Below, piece by piece: positions 13,301 through 22,300 of a stretch of DNA of 49,114 nucleotides (position 1 is its first letter; each line of letters opens with the position of its first letter). The notes below the pieces were generated by a model, which was given only the letters and a program-made list of their open reading frames with translations, did not search any database and was not told the DNA's origin. A program made the position numbers and the translations under genes. The stretch is from the NCBI GenBank assembly GCA_032718475.1, contig JAUCBJ010006584.1:1-49114 (forward strand), read 5' to 3'. The stretch is from Nemertoderma westbladi. Taxonomy: Eukaryota; Xenacoelomorpha; Nemertodermatida; Nemertodermatidae.

Positions 13301-16300
13301 TTATTTTCGGAAAATAAAAATACCATTAAATTCTTAATATCCATCCCAGTTTACCGCTAGAGGGCGAAATGTCTGAAAGTGAATATCTACACCAATTTTA
13401 TTATTTACAATCCGTTTAGACTGAAACTTGACAAGCAGGCATCTTTATTCACCATAAACTCCACCTTTACAGAAATGCAGCGCCGTCTGCGCATATAACC
13501 GGTCTGCAGGTAGAGGGTGAAATTTCTGGAAGTGAACATTTTCTCGAAATGTTATTTACAATCCACTTACGTTGAAACTTCACAGCTATGTCTCTTATGG
13601 GGGCGGTGTTTTATTTTATGGTGGTATATCTCTGTTCCGTATGCAGTTCTCCAATCTGCCACAAATTTATCACCCATATTCATATATCATCTGCACATGC
13701 ACTAGAAAGCTGTGGCCCGAAGGCCCGCAGGCTTTCTAGTTTTAAGATATAACATTTATCTATAACATCTATAATATCTATAACACAATATTCAAAAATG
13801 AAGATTATTTTTCACAAATATTATTTTACTCTAATAATTAATAAATTCTTTAATTTTTAACTATTTTCAATACTTTGCTTCAACAAAATTATATACTCAC
13901 TTTTACACAATGTTTAATCATGACTCACACTAAAATTTATACCGGTAATCTTCTATTTAATTTAGGTGCTTAAATATATTAATTAAAATAAATTAGCATA
14001 TTTATGGATAAGGGTGCTTAATTTGAGCACCCATAAAGCTTAAAAGTAAAAGGAAATCTCTTTACACCTTGTTTTATGGTAAATATTATGACGACAAAAT
14101 GAAGGGAACGAGCGTAACGAGGCTTATAGAGGGGTCGAGTAGAGTACTAAACCTGTGTTCATTAACTATTCGCGAAAGACCAAGTTTATAGTACATTAGC
14201 TGATAGGTATATGATTGTGGTTATCTGGTACGTCTATACATACAGGTCTACGATATGGTGAGGGATGGATGGGGGCTGAGTGAGCTTATTTTTTCCATTG
14301 GGTAAGGGTTGAAATGGGTTGGATTTTCTGTAATTCAACTATACAAAAATAGTTCTCAGTTCATTGGAACATATTTGTGTTAAATATAATCAATTGTAAG
14401 TACAATACTAAGTCTCTGGCTATGGTCTCCGGTATTTTTCTAAATAATTATCCGGGTAGGTTTCCGGTTCAACGGGATTAAGATAAATAGGTCTCTGTTT
14501 CAACTCTAGTATGTGTGTATTCATACATAAACAAAATGTATATAGAAGAATATATAGAAACAAAGACATTAAATCCGAAACAGTACAAGCCAACAGGGCA
14601 ATCAAAAACCTTATCAAAATAATAAGTTAAATTTTATGTATATAAACCTGTAGCAGTAGCATCAGCTAATAATATCGTCATTTCTAATATTAATCAAAAT
14701 TTAAAAATTTAACACCAACACTTTCTTTCATTTAGGTAATTACTTTCAGTTTAAGATAACACAATATATATAATTGTAAGTAAAGATACGAACAGGCAAT
14801 GGATATCGGTTTGAGCCATCGACAGTCTTAATTGGTGTCTTTATGAACAGAGTTGATGTGTCTCTGTGGATTCCTATTTGTTGTGTAAACATTGTTACAA
14901 TGCAAGCAATTATACTTGAACTTGACACCTTCATGAACTGATTCTTTGTGAATCTGTAGTGATTTTGACCCGGTCCTTGATTGTAAATCACTAAGTGTGC
15001 GTCACAACGAAATGCAAAAACTATTTAGACTCGCCGTACCTTTATGGACTTCCTCGATTCACCGCCCCCCTTTCGCTCCCCCTCCCCCCCCAATTGTTTG
15101 TCACAAGCTACGCAATCATAACTTAACACCTTTAGGCGACGGATTCAATGTGTAAGAACTCATTTAGATCCCACTGTCCGACTGAACATTGTTTGTCAAC
15201 CAATTGCATGTTACGCATATTCATGTACTGGTAGAACTTAACACCGTTATGGAGTCGGAGGCAATGTGTCGCTTGCTGAATGAAATTTCGCGGCCTTTTC
15301 AACTTGCCCAAACTGTTTGTCACAGAATACGCATATCAAGACTTAAACTTAACACCTTTATGGCACGGATTCAATGTCCCCCGCTGTAGATGCGTCCCTT
15401 CCCACTACAGGCTCTATACTGTCACTATACGAAACTGGCCTTACAGAGGGGGACTTGACACCTTATGGACCCGAATCAATAGTGCAAATTCAATCAAATT
15501 TAGATTGCACTGTTCAGTGTGCTCATCAACTTCTCCTAAAAAGAGCTTTCGAATGATATGTTTATAAGTTTTGAAACAAATTTTTTTTGACGAAAATCCC
15601 AACCTAATTTTGGCCACTTTTAGTGATTTTGACCCAGTCCTTGTTTGTAATGCAACTATTTATACTTGACACCTTTATGGACGGATTCAATGTGTCTCTT
15701 TAGATTTCGCTTTTCACTAAATTGTTTGTCACAAGAAACGAAATTATATTTTTTGACACCTTTATGGACTGATTCAACGTGTCTCTTTAGATACCCCTTT
15801 TCACTAAATTGTTTGTCACAAGAAACGAAATTATATATTTTGACACCTTTATGGACGGATTCAACATGTCTCTTTAGATTTCGCTTTTCACTAAATTGTT
15901 TGTCACAAGAACCGCAATCAAACTTAACACCTTTATGGACGGATTCAACATGTCTCTTTAGGGTCCCCTTTTCGCTAAATTGTTTGTCACAAGAAACGCA
16001 ATCAAACTTGACACCTTTATGGACGGATTCAATGTGTCTCTTTAGATACCCCTTATCACTAAATTGTTTGTCACAAGAAACGCAATCAAACTTAACACCT
16101 TTATGGACGGATTCAACATGTCTCTTTAGTTTCCACTTTCCACTAAATTGTTTGTCACAAGAAACGCAATCAAACTTGACACCTTTATGGACGGATTCAA
16201 TGTGTCTCTTTAGCTTCCGTTTGTGACAAAATTGTAATAAATCACAATAAAAACAAATAAATGATTGTTTCACTTGATCATCTGAAATCTCTTCTTCCCT

Positions 16301-19300
16301 ACCAAATTGTTCCTCAATAAACAACTCTTGTTTTACAACTCGAGAATTATCTTCGGAAGTACCGCAAATTGTTTCCGCTTTGGATTTAAAACTGATAACA
16401 TTTATACCGCTGTTTGTGTTGTTGACTTGATTCGTAACATATTGTTCCTCAGTAATGATCTCCTGTTTTATCTTTCGAGAATTATCTTCGGAAGTACCGC
16501 AAATAGATTCCGCTTCTGATTTAAAACTGATAACATTTATACCGCTGTTTGTGTTGTTGACTTGATTCGTAACATATTGTTCCTCAGTAATGATCTCCTG
16601 TTTTATCTTTCGAGAATTATCTTCGGAAGTACCGCAAATAGATTCCGCTTCTGATTTAAAACTGATAACATTTATACCGCTGTTTGTGTTGTTGACTTGA
16701 TTCGTAACATATTGTTCCCCAGTAATGAATTCCTGTTTTATCTTTCGAGAATTATCTTCGGAAGTACCGCAAATAGATTCCGCTTCTGATTTAAAACTAA
16801 CGTTTATTCCGTTGTTGGGGTAGCTGATTTCTTTATTAACAGTTGGTGGGGAGACGGAGTTCTCTTGTTCCTCATCACCGGACTGAAAATCATTTTCATC
16901 TGCTATGATACGATCCAATAAATCCCAAGATTCGTTACTCAAAGTATTAGAGGACATGTTTAATAAAATAAGGACTGAAAGACTAAATAAATTGAAAATA
17001 ACCACTAAAACCTCACGCTCACCAGTTGGAGAATTGAATTGTCACCCTTTAATTTTAATTTATTTACACCAACCAATGGTTGTTGGTTACAACAACCATT
17101 TTTAGAAAGTCGGAGCCTCACCACATCTTATTTTTTTTCAATTTTCAATCATGCAACGAAATTTGGCATTGTTAGTTCGACATTGATGACCTTTCTTACT
17201 TTTGACAGAACCTGATTTTTAATTTCTGAGCCATTTCGATACAAGCCGTTAAAAGACGCCAATTTAGCAATATTTAACCATCTATGTTGCCTGTTGGCAT
17301 TATTTTTTGTCTTTTGAATTGAATGTAATTAATTTTCTAGAATTGAGTAATAAAAACATTAGAATCATAGCGGTTTACATTTAGAATTATAGCGACCTTT
17401 TGCAATTTTTAATGAAATTTAAAACGCCGACGTGCTTAAAATGGTTGTTGTATTAAGGGAGATGGTGTACTGGTATAAGTATATATATAATAATACTCCC
17501 TTGTTGTTCCTAATGTTTTATATGGTGATTTGCGTCTACATTTCTATACGGTTTCATTTATTTGAATGTAGGTTTTACTGTGTATTTTATATCGGCGAAC
17601 CGGGCGTTATCGTCGAAGTCAATGAGTCGCTAATATCGAAGCCTAAAGGGAGACGTGGTGCTGCAACTATATCGCGCCCGGATCCATCATTCATTCCGAC
17701 GGTTGGGCAGCGTACCAAGGGATCGGTACCATGCCGAACATGGTGTACACTGTAAACCCACCAAGTCGTGATACACGACACGGAACTTCGTCGACCCAGT
17801 ATACCGGTGCCTGCACCAACCAGGTCGAGCGCTACTGTAAGAACTGCAAGCGCCGATTTATCGAAGTAAGTCGATGTGGGGCGTCCAGAGCACCATGCTG
17901 CCCAGCCACCTGGACGAGTTCATGTGGCGCGAGTTGTACGGGAAAACTGGGAAGTGGCTACTGACCGGACCCATTGACCGGACCCTCTAGATACTGAAAT
18001 ACAGAAATACCGTATCACGTATTGAAGCTTTATATTTGATTTATATATTTACTTGTGTATTATTGACCGGACCCTTATTACTCAACTTTGTGACCGGGCC
18101 CACAATCCTGAAACATGAGTTAGCTTTCGTTTATTTTTTTGGTCCCCTCAACACGCCTCTGTCAGTATTGCAGTAACGCTGTAACCTGCTCCTTTACTAA
18201 CCTGCTCCTTTAAATGGCAATGGGCTGATGGGTCCGGTCAATGCTGCAATGCGTCCGGTCAATTGAGCAATGGGGGCTTATTCCTGTTTGGGGGACTCCA
18301 TCCTATCTTATTACAATACTGTCTGACTGTAGTCCTATTCCCTACTGTCAGACTGTAAGTAACCTGACTGCACTGCGACCTTCCTGCTTGCTTACAGGTT
18401 AAGTCGCTGCATACTTGTACTGTTGTAGGGAGGCCTACTTTACTTTATTTTACTTTTATACTTTACTTTCCTTTATAGGCCTACCTACCTACGGTGGCCC
18501 ACAACTGCCAGGACAGGAAACAAAGAGCAGGGCAAAATAAAAAGAAGCCAGGGCAGAAAACAAAGAGCAGGGCAAAATACAAAGAAGCCAGGGCAGAAAA
18601 CAAAGAGCAGGGCAAAATAAAAAGAAGCCAGGGCAGAAAACAAAGAGCAGGGCAAAATACAAAGAAGCCAGGGCAGAAAACAAAGAACAGGGCAAAATAA
18701 AAAGAAGCCAGGGCAGAAAACAAAGAGCAGGGCAAAATACAAAGAAGCCAGGGCAGAAAATCAAAGAGACAGGGCAAAATAAAAAGAAGCCAGGGAAGAA
18801 ATTAAAATATAAAAAAGTATTAATAAAATGCATAACAATAGAGCCGATATCATATACAGTATTTATGTTAAATAATTAAAGTAAAATAATTAATACTGTT
18901 TAAATTACCATGGAAAATTCTAACGCGGAACATTACCTATATGAAAAGGAACTTATTTCGTACTATTTTAATTGTGGGTACTCATACAATGAAATAATAG
19001 GATTTCTAAGTGGTTTTGGACTAAAGCTCAGTTATCGTTCTTTATTGCGGAGGCTACTTAGGTATGGGCTTTGCAGACGAAAAAGTGCTTCAACGATTCC
19101 AGAGAGGATAATAAGAGCTGAAATTCAGAAGGTAGTTTCGGGACCGGGTTCTCTTGGAGGATACAGACATGTGTGGCACGCCCTTAAACTAAAAGGACTA
19201 GGGGAAAGTGGGGGAATTAGAAACACTTTTTGGATTTTAAAAAATTAAAAGTGCCCTCATTTTTACACAAACATTTATAGAGGAATTATAACTATAGATT

Positions 19301-22300
19301 TAGAATCATGCATCTCCCTGCTAACAATAGAACATCCTATCTCGTCTGCCTATCACTATCTAGTAGTGACAGGCAGACGAGGTTTTTCTTAAGTCGAGAT
19401 TGTTTCCATTTACCCCACAATGGGGTAAATGGAAACACGGTTTGCCTCCCAATATTTAAATCAACCAGAAATTCACATGGGGTAATTGGAATATTTCGAA
19501 TTACCCCATGAGAATGAGGATTAAATTGCGCACATTTTGATATATAACATGCCTATGTTGCCACATATGTTTAATATTTAAAGTGTTCACAAACTTAAAA
19601 AAATTAACAGAGATATGCATGTTTGCAAATAAATGACATCCAGTAAAAATTTTGATATATGAAAACTAATTATAGCACTTTATATAACTAAATTAAACAC
19701 CTACAAGTAAGTTATTATGCCTATTGCAAGATATTGCATAGTCAAATTATTGCATAAAGTTGTTGGTTATACTTCTGTACTGTATATGGGCCTTCAGCAC
19801 AGATATATATAGCACAGATATTGTTTTAAGTAGCGCTTGGTCCTTGGGCAATATAACTAAATTAAACACCTACAAGTAAGTTATTAGGCCTATTGCAAGA
19901 TATTGCATAGTCAAATTATTGCATAAAGTTGATGGTTATACTTCTGTACTGTATATGGGCCTTCAGCACAGATATATATAGCACAGATATTGTTTTAAGT
20001 AGCGGTTGGTCCTTGGGCAATGTATTTTAGCATGGCTGGTATACAAAACACACCACGATTATTACATGGTGCTACTTGGTATATCTTCTGAATTACTTTG
20101 TCTTTAAAGTAAAAACAAAGATCCTCCTTTACCGGCCACTTCCAGTTTATCCAGCTCCCAGCTGGAGCCGCTGGAGCTGGAGACTACTGTACAGTAGCCT
20201 ACTGCTGTACTGTATTACAAGGAAAACTTACAAGATAAAAAAAAATAATGTTTCCAATTACCCCATGGCACCAAAATTTGACCATTTTTAAAATCATGTT
20301 GACTATTATCAACTGTCTCTAGAACAAGATTGGAAATTTCATCACGACCCCTTAAATCGATTACCGGTATTTCAGGTATGTTGTTCGATTCATTAGATAT
20401 TGGGGCAATCATTTCAATTTCATTAAATAGCGGCTCAAGATTCTCTTTCCCATCGTCTAAATCAGACAGGTCGAGTATTTTATTTTTACAACGTTTACGC
20501 GGTGGTGAACTATCACTGTCTGTATCACCATTAGAGGGCTGCTGGGACTTTGCTAAATCGTCATCGGTACAAAGATAAAGGACTATGCGCTTATACTGCT
20601 TGCCAATATTGTTCTTGAACGATTTCAAAATAAAGGGGGTTGATGTTCCTGGAATAATTTTCGATATTTCGCCATTGTCTAAGCACAGGCAATAAATCTT
20701 CCTTGAGTTAAAACAGTTTGGATTATAGACTTTCCACTTTTCTAATGCTTTACTAAGTATCTCTTCATATCCATCCGATTCCGACACCCGCAAAGGTAGT
20801 CGTTTACCTCGTTTCGGTTTTAACTGTTCTGACATATCACACCACTCAAATAAACCAATTGTGATAACTACATCGGAAGACGGCTTTGGCTTAGAAACAG
20901 TTTGTTTCCATTGCTTACCCTTTGCAGTCACATAATCATTTAATGACAGCACATGGGCTGGTCTTGGCGTAACGTTTTCACCACTAATACTCGAAGGATT
21001 ATTAATAGCTGTACTCGGGGAATCATAGTTCACGGGTGAACCACAGGATTTACAAAACATGTCTCCATCAACAAGATACTTTCCGCATTTCGTACAAAAC
21101 ATTTTCCTTCATTTACAAGGAAAGCAAGAATACAAGGAAGAACAGCTTAACATGTTAACAGTAACAGTCCTATATCTAGGCCTAGGTACCATACCTAATC
21201 ATTACCGAATTATGTCTAACCTAACTGTATTACAGTACTGCAGTATTAACCAAACAGACTTAATACCTACTACTGTACTATAGTTACAGTAGGCTACTCC
21301 AGCACTCTGCTGCTCTGGTACGTACTAGAGCGCAGTCCGCTCCGTTACTACCTATTTTCTAATCCCTAATCAATCTATCAACCTACAGGTTCCGGCATCC
21401 AACAGTTCAAGCAAGATGATAGGGCTGTAAGGGCCTAATCCAGTAATCTCTGAATCTAGTTCATAGTTAGCTCTGTCATCTGTATGTCTGTAGCTACATA
21501 TAGTCATGGTACACTGGTACTGGTACATGTCAAGGTACATGTAGGCCTAGTCCTTAGATACTGGGATATTACCGAACCGGTACCGGTGAGTACATCAGTA
21601 CTCTATACTGCAGTACGTAATGCAGGTACCGGTATCGCAGTATCTACAGGGTTACAGCTTAATTAATGTAACTCCACAACATGCAACTCTCTGACTTTTA
21701 CAGCTTTCTGACTTCAACTTTCTGACTAATACTTTTTTATATTTTAATTTCTGCACTGGCTTCTTTGTATTTTGCCCTGCTCTTTGTTTTCTGCCCTGGC
21801 TTCTTTGTATTTTGCCCTGCTCTTTGTTTTCTGCCCTGGCTTCTTTGTATTTTGCCCTGCTCTTTGTTTTCTGCCCTGGCTTCTTTGTATTTTGCCCTGC
21901 TCTTTGTTTTCTGCCCTGGCTTCTTTGTATTTTGCCCTGCTCTTTGTTTTCTGCCCTGGCTTCTTTGTATTTTGCCCTGCTCTTTGTTTTCTGCCCTGGC
22001 TTCTTTGTATTTTGCCCTGCTCTTTGTTTTCTGCCCTGGCTTCTTTTTATTTTGCCCTGCTCTTTGTTTTCTGCCCTGGCTTCTTTTTATTTTGCCCTGC
22101 TCTTTGTTTTCCTGCCCTGGCAGTTGTGGGCCACCGTACCTACCGGTACGTTAATATAACAATTCTAATTACATATGTTGTTATAGGCCTAAGCATTAAC
22201 TTAACATACTGCTGCCTAAATAGTTAAATACATAATTAATCATTTTTTTCATTTTTTGGCATTTCTTAATAGACCTAGTTAATTAGCAGTTTTAGTTAAT

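Larger units (their letters stand above)
14021..18325. repeat. Segmental duplication, copy 1
   Basis: Homology with 42037-48114 starts abruptly at ATTTGAGCACCC and ends at TTACAATACTGTCTG, in direct orientation and at high identity over most of its length. It contains a minus-strand C2H2 gene, fossil zinc fingers and a Merlin-type transposase remnant. Relative to copy 2 it has fewer fingers, two more N-terminal repeats, a deletion of about 120 bp in the transposase remnant and no 966-bp insertion. The ends are sharp but lack obvious terminal inverted repeats, so it may be a composite transposon or a host duplication. Confidence 0.85.
18492..22136. mobile_element. IS3EU-like DNA transposon, 3645 bp, transposase truncated
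   Basis: Inverted ends start CGGTGGCCCACAACTGCCAGG and run into 40-bp minisatellites on both sides. A TACCTA duplication flanks it (18486-18491 and 22137-22142). Inside are a truncated integrase-type ORF (plus) and a zinc-ribbon accessory ORF (minus). A six-base target duplication and this ORF pair fit the eukaryotic IS3EU group as I recall it. It lacks a catalytic domain, so it could move only in trans. It sits in SPATA1 intron 2. Confidence 0.75.

Noticed and set aside
14420-14617. Conserved 65-codon minus ORF in both duplicates (also 42435-42632) with a hydrophobic start
   Set aside because: No ATG at the start, and the few base differences between copies all change amino acids; preserved only because the duplication is recent.
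18481-18833. Hydrophobic ORFs with repeated FALLFVFCPGF, here and at 21765-22227
   Set aside because: Products of the 40-bp minisatellite in the IS3EU-like element arms; present only because the repeat lacks stops.
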